This document shows positions 1-6,249 of a stretch of 6,406 nucleotides of DNA, piece after piece (position 1 is the first letter of the stretch; every line of letters starts with the position of its first letter). This DNA comes from Minisyncoccota bacterium (lineage in GTDB: Bacteria > Patescibacteriota > Minisyncoccia > Phycocordibacterales > UBA2100). The DNA is taken from the NCBI GenBank assembly GCA_018061585.1, contig JAGOTU010000052.1:1-6406 (forward strand). The letters are read 5' to 3'. The notes beneath the pieces were generated by a model. The model worked only from the letters and a program-made list of their open reading frames with translations, made no database searches and had not been told where the DNA came from. The translations under genes were made by a program, and so were the position numbers.

Positions 1-888
1 GACCTGATCGCATGCTTCCCGCGAAGAAAGCGGGTCAAATCGGTAAGCCGCAGGCGTGATATATCCGATACCTTCGTAACATGACTGCCTGTCGGGTGAG
101 GCCTCACATAATTCACCCATGCGCTTGTACAGTGCATGCTTTTTTGCAGGGTCACGCTGTCCTTCCATTACAGAAAAGAACCACCATTGGGGCAACCAGA
201 ACATGCACACCTTTGCGGTTTCAGGATCAAATGCAGTGCACGGTGCGTACAGGTCATCTCCTTCGGGGACGCGCGCTCCGAGTATCCCCTCGGCGCTCGC
301 GATAGTGCGGATGTTGTACTCCATAAATGCACCGCCATAACAGCCGGAATATGATCGCTCCTTCGTGACGCTGTCACAGAGCGCGAGCGCCTCTTTGAGC
401 TCGTCCTCGCTATAACCGACACCTGAGACAATGCCGTGCCCCAAACCATGCTGGCACCGCTCGGTCGTTCCCACCACTTCGCCACACGCCTGGTAGAGGC
501 GAGCTACCGCTGATGGTCCCATATCGGCGATGGCGTCGCCCAGGAACTGGTGAAAGCAGCCAAGTCCGAAATACGCATCACATGCGCCGACCCCTTGTTC
601 ACCTTCGACCGTATAGAGGGCGTGACCGAATTGATGCGCGTACGCATGCTGATCATCGATGCCGAATGATTCAATAGCCACCCGCAGCCGCTCATATGCC
701 TCCTTCCCGCCGTACTCCCTGATATCGCGTTCGAATACGTCGCCACTGCTCTTTATAGTAAGAGGATCCCGTTCGAGAACGTATTGTGGTGAGTGCCCAA
801 AAAAACTGACTGCGCCCACGACCGCAAGCACAAATCCGAAGGCCCCGATCTTTAGCAGAGGCGACATCGAGCGATCGATCCTATTCAT
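1..888 (-). CDS. P1: divergent member of the Cys/His-rich anchored family, 3' end outside window
   Basis: The minus-strand frame from ATG at 888 stays open for 296 codons to the left edge, so the C-terminus is missing. Residues 1-13 are basic (R3, R6, K13) and 14-30 are hydrophobic, giving an N-in, C-out signal anchor. The rest matches the downstream part of its neighbours. HAYAHQFGHALY at 81-92 corresponds to their CHxQxHxxGRxxY. GCFH is at 110-113, CQHGLGH at 145-151 and GAFMEY at 186-191. Eleven Cys are visible (103, 111, 135, 145, 171, 183, 217, 228, 261, 270, 293). Relative to the neighbours Cys1 and Cys3 are absent, and the stretch between Cys2 and Cys5 is 32 residues instead of 48 because the TESDTLGG block is missing. 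A Trp-rich patch (LPQWWFF, 232-238) is unique to it. It starts 13 nt after the P2 stop, and an upstream ATG at 892 is out of frame and closes at once. Function unknown. I am sure it is coding and fairly sure it is homologous. Confidence 0.88.
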   Translation of the reverse strand, partial: MNRIDRSMSPLLKIGAFGFVLAVVGAVSFFGHSPQYVLERDPLTIKSSGDVFERDIREYGGKEAYERLRVAIESFGIDDQHAYAHQFGHALYTVEGEQGVGACDAYFGLGCFHQFLGDAIADMGPSAVARLYQACGEVVGTTERCQHGLGHGIVSGVGYSEDELKEALALCDSVTKERSYSGCYGGAFMEYNIRTIASAEGILGARVPEGDDLYAPCTAFDPETAKVCMFWLPQWWFFSVMEGQRDPAKKHALYKRMGELCEASPDRQSCYEGIGYITPAAYRFDPLSSREACDQV

Positions 889-901
889 ACTCGCATTGTA
901 C

Positions 902-1963
902 TCATGGTGCGGGTTCGACGTCCTTGGCGTTGTACGTGAGATAGTCACCGGTCACACGGAGGCACGCCTCACGGTACTCCGGCGCAACAGCGTCACACAA
1001 ATGATCAGAGTCCCCGTCGTTTACGTCAACGATCTTCAAGAGCGTACCGCGGACACACGCATTGAATTTGTCTCCGGAGAGGCTGCCGCAGATCGCGCGA
1101 AATCCTTCCTTAGTGCTTCGGAGTTTTGCCGTCGATGTTGCCTCCCCCACAGTACGAATGCAGATCAATGCGCTCGTACCTATTGAGTCGCATGCCGCAA
1201 GCGCAGGCTCAACGCCACCCCACACGCGTATCCATCCGTACGCCTTGTAGAGCAAGCACTGAGCGGTAAATTCAGGGTAGCGGTCACACGGTGCCTCAGT
1301 TTTTGATTCCGCATCCGCTACATATCGCGGGTCGAACATGTGCTCCATGAATACGCCGGATACACAGGCATCTAACGCAGGTCGCGTTTTCATCACTCGA
1401 CAATTGGCAACTGCCGTATCCAAATCTTTACCGGCTGCGAACGCGAATATGTGACCGATACCGTGCGTACAGAAGCGATACGGTACCGCGCTCGCGACCT
1501 CCGGCGTATCGCAAAGATCCGGCGCCATGCGTTTAACATGCGCAATGAGATTCTCCGGTGACTCGTCTTCGATCACGCCGCCGAGCGTGTCGGATTCGGT
1601 CAAGAACATTTCCATCAGAGCTCCATGGAAGCACCCGAATGTGCACGCGTTACCGCACTGTCGAACGGATTCGGCAAGATTCTTACTCTGTGCATACACG
1701 GCTCTTCCCATCGCATGTCCCTGCACGTGACAGAGTCTTCCGACGTTTTGTTCTTCTATCGCACTGAGAAGATCTGATGCGGAAAAAAACTTCAAATAGT
1801 TCGCGGCGACCACTTGCCTTCCCGCCAGATCCGACTGCTCATATTCGCGCTTGAACTCGTTGATCGATGCGTTGCGCAGATACATCGTTGCGAGGTACGC
1901 GGCACTGATGACGAGAACCGCTGCGATCGCAGAGATGTACCATATCAATCGAAAGCGGGTCAT
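902..1963 (-). CDS. P2: membrane-anchored 16-Cys/5-His repeat protein, function unknown
   Basis: The gene encodes 353 aa. R3 and R5 precede a hydrophobic segment at about 7-28, whose sequence is unlike the conserved anchor of P3-P5. The soluble domain should be extracytoplasmic. The sixteen Cys are at 78, 103, 107, 111, 151, 165, 188, 200, 226, 236, 258, 268, 292, 303, 323 and 334. The invariant His are 79 and 83 (CHVQGH), 113 (GCFH), 167 and 171 (CTHGIGH). TESDTLGGV is at 122-130, YKAYGW at 239-244 with WGG at 248-250, and an acidic loop DVNDGDSD at 313-320. Cys spacing equals that of P3 up to Cys14, after which the acidic loop is one residue shorter. The tail (KDVEPAP) is longer than in the relatives. 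The start follows the P3 stop by 6 nt with no Shine-Dalgarno sequence, so translation is probably coupled. The stop is TGA, so TGA is not reassigned here. Confidence 0.93.
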   Translation of the reverse strand: MTRFRLIWYISAIAAVLVISAAYLATMYLRNASINEFKREYEQSDLAGRQVVAANYLKFFSASDLLSAIEEQNVGRLCHVQGHAMGRAVYAQSKNLAESVRQCGNACTFGCFHGALMEMFLTESDTLGGVIEDESPENLIAHVKRMAPDLCDTPEVASAVPYRFCTHGIGHIFAFAAGKDLDTAVANCRVMKTRPALDACVSGVFMEHMFDPRYVADAESKTEAPCDRYPEFTAQCLLYKAYGWIRVWGGVEPALAACDSIGTSALICIRTVGEATSTAKLRSTKEGFRAICGSLSGDKFNACVRGTLLKIVDVNDGDSDHLCDAVAPEYREACLRVTGDYLTYNAKDVEPAP

Positions 1964-1969
1964 ATGGAT

Positions 1970-3028
1970 CTATTCTAAGTAATTGACCGCGTGAAATTGC
2001 TCCCGTACGGCAAGACATCGGTCGCGGTACGACGAGGCAACCTCATCGCAGACACGTTCCGAGTCGTCACCATCGTTGACATCGATGATCTTCGTAAGTG
2101 CTCCGCCGATGCATGCCGACCGTTTTTCGCCGCGCAAAGTGCCGCATATCTTCTCAATTCCTTCATTACTCGAGAGCAGGAGCGGCGTGGACGTTGCCTC
2201 TGCTGTGTTCTTGATACAAAGCAATGCATTTTTGCCGAACGCATCGCACCCAGCGAGCGCCGGTGCGATGCCGCCCCAGGCATATATCCATCCATACGCC
2301 TTGAATCGGTAGCATTTATCCGCAAAATCCGGGTACGCGTCGCAGGGCTCCTCGCCCTTGGTGTAGAGGATCGATTCGGAAGATGAGCTTAATAGATATT
2401 CCATAAATACACCGGACCGACACTGCGTTGCGGCATATTCATTTTCGAATATTTCGCATGCTTTCAATCCTGCGCCGAGATCATCTGCGGAGAGATGTTC
2501 GAATACATGACCGAGGCCGTGGTAGCAGTGACGCGCCTTGACCGCAGTTTGAACATCCGGACGAGTGCAGAGATCTTTTGCGATACTCTCCACGTGCGAA
2601 AGATATTGCTGCGGCGACTCCTCCTCGATCACGCCACCGAGTGTGTCGGATTCGGTCGAGAACATTTCCATCAACACTCCGTGGAAGCACCCGAATGTGC
2701 ACGAATTACCGCACTGCAATATCGCCTCCGAAAAATTCGAGTATCGCTTATAGACAGCTCGTCCGAGCGCATGCGCCTGGGAGTGACAAAAGCCTTCGGC
2801 GTTTTGATCCTCGATCGCACTATTCAATTCCTGCGTCGAGAACGAGTCGAGATACCGTCCAGCAACAACGACCCGTTCCGCAAATTCTCCTGCGCTGTAT
2901 TCAGACTGAAAATCTGCAATAGTCGGAGTGTGCATGTAGCGCATCACACCAGTGATCAAAAGTGCAACGACCACTCCCGAGATCACGATGACCGCAGATT
3001 CCCTGAAAATTGTTCTTCTCCGACTCAT
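1970..3028 (-). CDS. P3: membrane-anchored 16-Cys/5-His repeat protein, function unknown
   Basis: The gene encodes 352 aa. R3-R5 and R9 precede a hydrophobic anchor at 11-29 that contains ALLITG, shared with P4. The soluble domain has Cys at 81, 106, 110, 114, 154, 168, 191, 203, 229, 239, 261, 271, 295, 306, 327 and 338. Every interval is identical to P5. Motifs in order are CHSQAHALGRAVY (81-93), CGNSCTFGCFHG (106-117), TESDTLGGV (125-133), CYHGLGHVF (168-176), GVFMEY (206-211), FKAYGW with WGG (242-253) and DVNDGDDSE (316-324). The central TESD codons resemble P2, the anchor resembles P4, and the C-terminal part (DDSE, CLAVRE) resembles P5, so the gene looks mosaic. It begins 9 nt after the P4 stop without a Shine-Dalgarno sequence. 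Extracytoplasmic location and disulfides are inferred from the anchor and the even, invariant Cys count. Confidence 0.94.
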   Translation of the reverse strand: MSRRRTIFRESAVIVISGVVVALLITGVMRYMHTPTIADFQSEYSAGEFAERVVVAGRYLDSFSTQELNSAIEDQNAEGFCHSQAHALGRAVYKRYSNFSEAILQCGNSCTFGCFHGVLMEMFSTESDTLGGVIEEESPQQYLSHVESIAKDLCTRPDVQTAVKARHCYHGLGHVFEHLSADDLGAGLKACEIFENEYAATQCRSGVFMEYLLSSSSESILYTKGEEPCDAYPDFADKCYRFKAYGWIYAWGGIAPALAGCDAFGKNALLCIKNTAEATSTPLLLSSNEGIEKICGTLRGEKRSACIGGALTKIIDVNDGDDSERVCDEVASSYRDRCLAVREQFHAVNYLE

Positions 3029-3037
3029 ACCAATGCA

Positions 3038-4108
3038 TTAGATCTCGCGTTCAAATGTATACATCTGTCTGTAACGAGTGAGCGCATTCCAGCACGAATC
3101 TGTGTGAGCAGCATCGGCCTTTTCGCAGACCCTATCCGAGTCGTCGATGTTGTACAGGTCAAATAGCTTCATATACGCGCCAGCTAAGCAGGCCGGCCGC
3201 AAACTCATACCGACGCCACCGCACAGCGCATCGATCTTGTCAGGTCGGTCAGCAAAGTCCTCTTCTGTGGCAGCGCGACTGACAGCGCGAACACACGCTT
3301 CCGTGTGGTCGCCGAATGATTCACACATCTCGAGGGCTCGGGAGCCTGCGCCCGATGACCGAACCCATCCGTATGCTTTGTACTGGAAACACGCCTCCGT
3401 GTCCGAGGGATACCGATCGCAGAATTTCGTACCTTTCGACATGAGCGCGTTCACAGATGAAGGATCGAAAAGATATTCCATGAAAACGCCTGCACGGCAC
3501 GAATCGATCGCATTCCGGTCCTTCATTACTGTGCACGCACGTAGTGCTTCATCGAGATCAGCAGTGAGGATCATGAACGAATGTCCGAGACCATGCGTAC
3601 ATGAGCGACCGCTCACCTGACCCACCACCTCAGGTTTCCAACACAGATCAGGCGCAACTGTCCGGATACGCTCCAGATATTGCTCCGGCGTATCACCCTC
3701 GACGACTCCGCCGAGCGTGTCGCTCTCGGTCTGAAACATTTCCATCATGGCGCCATGGAAACACCCGTAGGTGCAGGAGTTGCCGCATTGCCGGATCGCT
3801 TCGGAGAAGTTCGATGTCTTCTTGTACACAGCGCGACCGATCGCATGCGATTGCACGTGACACACCCCGTCTACACTGCCCCCGTTTATCTCCCCCGTGA
3901 GCTCTGTCACGCTAAAATAGCCCAGATAATCCTCGGCGATCATAATTTGTTGTTCCGCATGTGCGGCCATGTACTCTCTCTCAAAATTCTCGAGGGCCGG
4001 TCGGTCGAGGTAGCCCATCGCACCGGTGATCAGGAGTGCGATCGCTACCCCGGAGAGTAGGATCCTCGCCCCCTCAAACAGAACGGCCTGGACGCGTTCA
4101 TTCGTCAT
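3038..4108 (-). CDS. P4: membrane-anchored 16-Cys/5-His repeat protein, drifting C-terminal half
   Basis: The frame is open from an ATG at 4171, but I choose the ATG at 4108 (MTNERVQAVLFEG, 356 aa). It matches the start position of the relatives relative to the anchor, and it gives an 11-nt overlap with P5 rather than 74 nt. The extra 21 residues of the longer form resemble nothing in the paralogues. The anchor is at about 15-33 (ALLITG as in P3). All 16 Cys are present (83, 108, 112, 116, 156, 170, 192, 204, 230, 240, 262, 272, 296, 307, 328, 339), as are the five His (84, 88, 118, 172, 176) and TESDTLGGV (127-135). The N-terminal half is typical. In the C-terminal half the WGG after YKAYGW is replaced (RSSGAG) and the acidic loop has become DLYNIDDSD without its Gly, suggesting relaxed constraint or specialisation there. 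Stop is TAA. Confidence 0.92.
   Translation of the reverse strand: MTNERVQAVLFEGARILLSGVAIALLITGAMGYLDRPALENFEREYMAAHAEQQIMIAEDYLGYFSVTELTGEINGGSVDGVCHVQSHAIGRAVYKKTSNFSEAIRQCGNSCTYGCFHGAMMEMFQTESDTLGGVVEGDTPEQYLERIRTVAPDLCWKPEVVGQVSGRSCTHGLGHSFMILTADLDEALRACTVMKDRNAIDSCRAGVFMEYLFDPSSVNALMSKGTKFCDRYPSDTEACFQYKAYGWVRSSGAGSRALEMCESFGDHTEACVRAVSRAATEEDFADRPDKIDALCGGVGMSLRPACLAGAYMKLFDLYNIDDSDRVCEKADAAHTDSCWNALTRYRQMYTFEREI
4098..4108 (-). promoter_or_regulatory. 11-nt start/stop overlap, P5 to P4
   Basis: On the minus strand ATGACGAATGA contains the P4 start codon at its left end and the P5 TGA stop at its right end. A ribosome ending P5 is placed on the P4 start, which lacks a Shine-Dalgarno sequence. 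Coupled re-initiation is inferred from this geometry. Confidence 0.6.
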
Positions 4109-5168
4109 AGAAGATCTGTTGGCGGTATTTCTCCCGGACACCAAGACAGCCATCTCGGAAAGACGGTGCAATGATATCGCACTGATGTTCCGAGTCGTCT
4201 CCGTGGTTCAAATTGATGATGCTAAGGAATGCACCACCAAGGCACTTCCGCCGCTTTTCTCCTTCGAAAAATCCGCAGATCGTCTCTATACCTTCTGCCG
4301 TGGCAAGAAGTTCCGGTGTCGCGGCCGCAGACGCAGTTCCGCTTATACAGTCCAGAGCGTGTACTCCCAATGAATCACAAGCTTTCATCGCGGCTTCGAT
4401 CGTTTTGTACACATAGAGCCATGAATATCCCTTATACCGGTAGCAAATGTACTCATCTCCCGGGAATGCATCACATGGCTTCGTGCTCTTGGCATACTCG
4501 ACGGTCGGAGATGTGTCGCTGAAAATATACTCCATGAACGCGCCGGTGCGGCAGGAGCGTGCCGCATCCTCGGAAAATATCTCGTCACAGGAATCGGTGG
4601 CACGTTTAAGATCGCCCCCCATACTGTACACAAACATGTGACCGAGTCCGTGGTAACACTGGCGAACGCGAACGACGCTCTCTACCTCGGGTTTCGTACA
4701 AAGATCTTTTGCTATTGCCTTCATATGTTCAAGATATGCATCCGGCGCCTCTTCTTCGATCACACCTCCGAGCGTGTCGCTCTCGGTCTGGAACATTTCC
4801 ATCAGTACCCCATGGAAGCAGCCGTAGGTACATGAACCTCCGCATTTCTGGACCGATGAGGAAAAATTTTGGTCTTTCCTATAAACGATCCTGCCGATCC
4901 CATGTCCCTGAATATGGCAGCCGATGGATGCGTATTCGGCATCGACTGCATCCAGCAGATCCTGGAGAGGAAACTTGTCATAGTATTGTTCCGCGACTGA
5001 CGCCTGGTTCCTGGTAAGTGCCGCCGCGTAATCACGCCTGAAATCATCGATCGTCACTCTCTGCAGGTAATTCGAGAGGAAGGTGATCGCCACAGCGATC
5101 GAGACGCCGGTCAGTATAACCAGCGAGGATTCGTACATGATCTTTCGAATGCGATCTTTATTGGGCAT
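4098..5168 (-). CDS. P5: membrane-anchored 16-Cys/5-His repeat protein, function unknown
   Basis: The gene encodes 356 aa. A basic N-terminus (K4, R6, R8, K9) is followed by a hydrophobic anchor at about 14-32. Cys are at 84, 109, 113, 117, 157, 171, 194, 206, 232, 242, 264, 274, 298, 309, 330 and 341, exactly +3 from P3 throughout. Motifs are CHIQGHGIGRIVY (84-96), GCFHG (116-120), TESDTLGGV (128-136), CYHGLGHMF (171-179), GAFMEY (209-214) and NLNHGDDSE (319-327). The third-repeat signature is altered: YKGYSW replaces YKAYGW, and KTI stands where WGG is found in P2, P3 and P6. The ATG lies inside the last codons of P6, with the shared 11 nt ATGCCCAATAA holding the start of one gene and the stop of the other. 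This arrangement favours translational coupling. No Shine-Dalgarno sequence precedes the start. Function unknown. Confidence 0.94.
   Translation of the reverse strand: MPNKDRIRKIMYESSLVILTGVSIAVAITFLSNYLQRVTIDDFRRDYAAALTRNQASVAEQYYDKFPLQDLLDAVDAEYASIGCHIQGHGIGRIVYRKDQNFSSSVQKCGGSCTYGCFHGVLMEMFQTESDTLGGVIEEEAPDAYLEHMKAIAKDLCTKPEVESVVRVRQCYHGLGHMFVYSMGGDLKRATDSCDEIFSEDAARSCRTGAFMEYIFSDTSPTVEYAKSTKPCDAFPGDEYICYRYKGYSWLYVYKTIEAAMKACDSLGVHALDCISGTASAAATPELLATAEGIETICGFFEGEKRRKCLGGAFLSIINLNHGDDSEHQCDIIAPSFRDGCLGVREKYRQQIFYDE
5158..5168 (-). promoter_or_regulatory. 11-nt start/stop overlap, P6 to P5
   Basis: On the minus strand ATGCCCAATAA contains the P5 start and the P6 TAA stop. Length and layout equal those at the P5/P4 junction, although the stop codons differ. 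Translational coupling is inferred. Confidence 0.6.
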
Positions 5169-6216
5169 ACATCACTTTGTTTTGGTAGCTCTCGAGCATT
5201 TCGGCACATTGTGCAGAATAGCGTGAGTCGATCCGCGCGCACAGATTCTTTTCATCCCCGTCATTTAGATCAATGACCCTAAATAAAGCCCCTCTCACGC
5301 ATGTGGAATGTTTATCACCCTCGAGACCTCCGCACAGACTATCGAATCCTTGCTCAGCTTCGAGTAGTTTGATATTTGCGCCGGACTGCGCGACGGTAAA
5401 GATGCATGTCATCATGTTTGTGCCGAATGAATCACATGCGCGAATTGCGGGTTTCACTCCTCCCCACGCCAGCACCCAACCGTACGCCTTGTACTGATAG
5501 CAGGCCTGTGTATGCGTGGGATATCGGTCGCAGGGTGCCGCACCTTTGCCGAGCATGAGCGAACTCGATGAGGCATTGAACAAGTATTCCATAAACGCTC
5601 CTGAGGCACATGAATCCGACGCATACTTTGTTTCGAGCATCTCGCATGATCGTATTGCCTCATCCATATCTTCAGGTGAAAAATATGCGAATGCATGACC
5701 GAGACCGTGCGTACAATAGCGCGGAAGCACCTCACTTGCGACTTCGGGGCGTTTACAAAGATCAAGCGCGGTCTCCTGAATGTGTTTCAAATAGGCTTCG
5801 GGGGTCTCGTCATTGATCACCCCACCAAGGGTATCGCTCTCGGTCTGGAACATTTCCATCATCGCGCCGTGGAAACAACCCTGAGTGCAGGTACCGCCGC
5901 ATTGTCGTATCACCGCTGTAAAATTCGGATTCGCGTCGTAGATCGCGCGGCCAATTCCATGACCTTGTGAGTGACAGTTTCCAGCTGCGTTATACTCTTC
6001 GACTGCTTTGAGCAAGTCCGGAACGGCAAATCGTCGCATGTATTTTTCCGCGACCGCCTTTTGGCTCCACACGTCACCGACCGCATATTCTCTCTTAAAG
6101 TCTTCGATCGTCGGACCCTGCACGCAATTCCATACTGTGACACCGATCGTCGAAACGATAACTCCTGTCAAAAAGATGACTGACCCTTCGTATAGAATGT
6201 TCCGCATCCGGTTCAT
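5158..6216 (-). CDS. P6: membrane-anchored 16-Cys/5-His repeat protein, function unknown
   Basis: The gene encodes 352 aa. R3 and R5 precede a hydrophobic anchor at about 12-29. An additional Cys31 sits just after the anchor, outside the conserved set. Domain Cys are at 81, 106, 110, 114, 154, 168, 191, 203, 229, 239, 261, 271, 295, 306, 326 and 337, the same as P3 except one residue less in the acidic loop. Motifs are CHSQGHGIGRAIY (81-93), GCFHG (113-117), TESDTLGGV (125-133), CTHGLGHAF (168-176), GAFMEY (206-211), YKAYGW with WGG (242-253) and DLNDGDE (316-322). The start is 33 nt after the P7 stop, the largest gap in the cluster, and no Shine-Dalgarno sequence is visible. The stop overlaps the P5 start by 11 nt. 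Its complete motif set makes it a good representative of the family. Confidence 0.94.
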   Translation of the reverse strand: MNRMRNILYEGSVIFLTGVIVSTIGVTVWNCVQGPTIEDFKREYAVGDVWSQKAVAEKYMRRFAVPDLLKAVEEYNAAGNCHSQGHGIGRAIYDANPNFTAVIRQCGGTCTQGCFHGAMMEMFQTESDTLGGVINDETPEAYLKHIQETALDLCKRPEVASEVLPRYCTHGLGHAFAYFSPEDMDEAIRSCEMLETKYASDSCASGAFMEYLFNASSSSLMLGKGAAPCDRYPTHTQACYQYKAYGWVLAWGGVKPAIRACDSFGTNMMTCIFTVAQSGANIKLLEAEQGFDSLCGGLEGDKHSTCVRGALFRVIDLNDGDEKNLCARIDSRYSAQCAEMLESYQNKVMYAQ

Positions 6217-6249
6217 GGTGTCGATTGTGCGCTCAATGACGATTTCATG
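6217..6249 (-). other. 33-nt gap between P7 and P6
   Basis: This is the longest non-coding stretch in the window. I see no promoter-like hexamers, hairpin or Shine-Dalgarno sequence in it. It is nearly filled by an 11-codon frame whose TGA overlaps the P6 ATG as ATGA; this may be chance. The other spacers (889-901, 1964-1969, 3029-3037) are 6-13 nt and hold nothing recognisable. Confidence 0.5.

Larger units (their letters stand above)
902..6216 (-). repeat. Tandem array of diverged ~1.06-kb gene units (five complete copies)
   Basis: The five complete genes form an imperfect head-to-tail repeat with a period of about 1056-1074 nt. The period is easy to see from the plus-strand string aacatttccatca, identical in each copy at 1605-1617, 2661-2673, 3735-3747, 4792-4804 and 5849-5861. 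It encodes part of the MEMF motif. Outside conserved motifs the copies differ strongly, so this is an old coding duplication and not a recent DNA repeat. P7 and P1 extend the series on either side. Confidence 0.9.

Noticed and set aside
1..888. P1 as a pseudogene, because two shorter minus-strand frames lie over it
   Set aside because: Those frames are shadows. The true frame from 888 is uninterrupted for 296 codons to the edge and carries the family motifs.
659..1186. Plus-strand open frame of 175 codons across the P1/P2 junction
   Set aside because: It spans the ends of two convincing minus-strand genes and matches nothing recognisable; an antisense shadow.
2495..3166. Plus-strand open frame of 223 codons, the longest on that strand
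   Set aside because: It runs antisense to P3 and into P4. Similar antisense stretches (HFHQ/HFHH-containing) recur opposite P4, P5 and P6 at 3680-4060, 4638-4835 and 5695-5970, because the minus-strand TESDTLGG/MEMF codons are conserved. No independent start signal or family resemblance.
4109..4171. Longer P4 start adding 21 residues
   Set aside because: It would overlap P5 by 74 nt, puts an unmatched extension before the anchor, and no paralogue has such an extension. The ATG at 4108 gives the family-typical length.
902..6216. Multihaem c-type cytochrome
   Set aside because: The many Cys and His invite it, but no CxxCH haem-attachment motif is present; the dense segment is CxxxCxxxCFH.
5158..6216. 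Lipoprotein signal with Cys31 of P6 as the lipidated residue
   Set aside because: The preceding residues (VTVWN) do not fit a lipobox, and the other paralogues have no Cys there.
6213..6248. Eleven-codon frame (MKSSLSAQSTP) between P7 and P6, ending in ATGA with the P6 start
   Set aside because: A leader peptide relaying ribosomes from P7 to P6 is conceivable, but there is no ribosome site, no counterpart at other junctions, and the length is easily met by chance.
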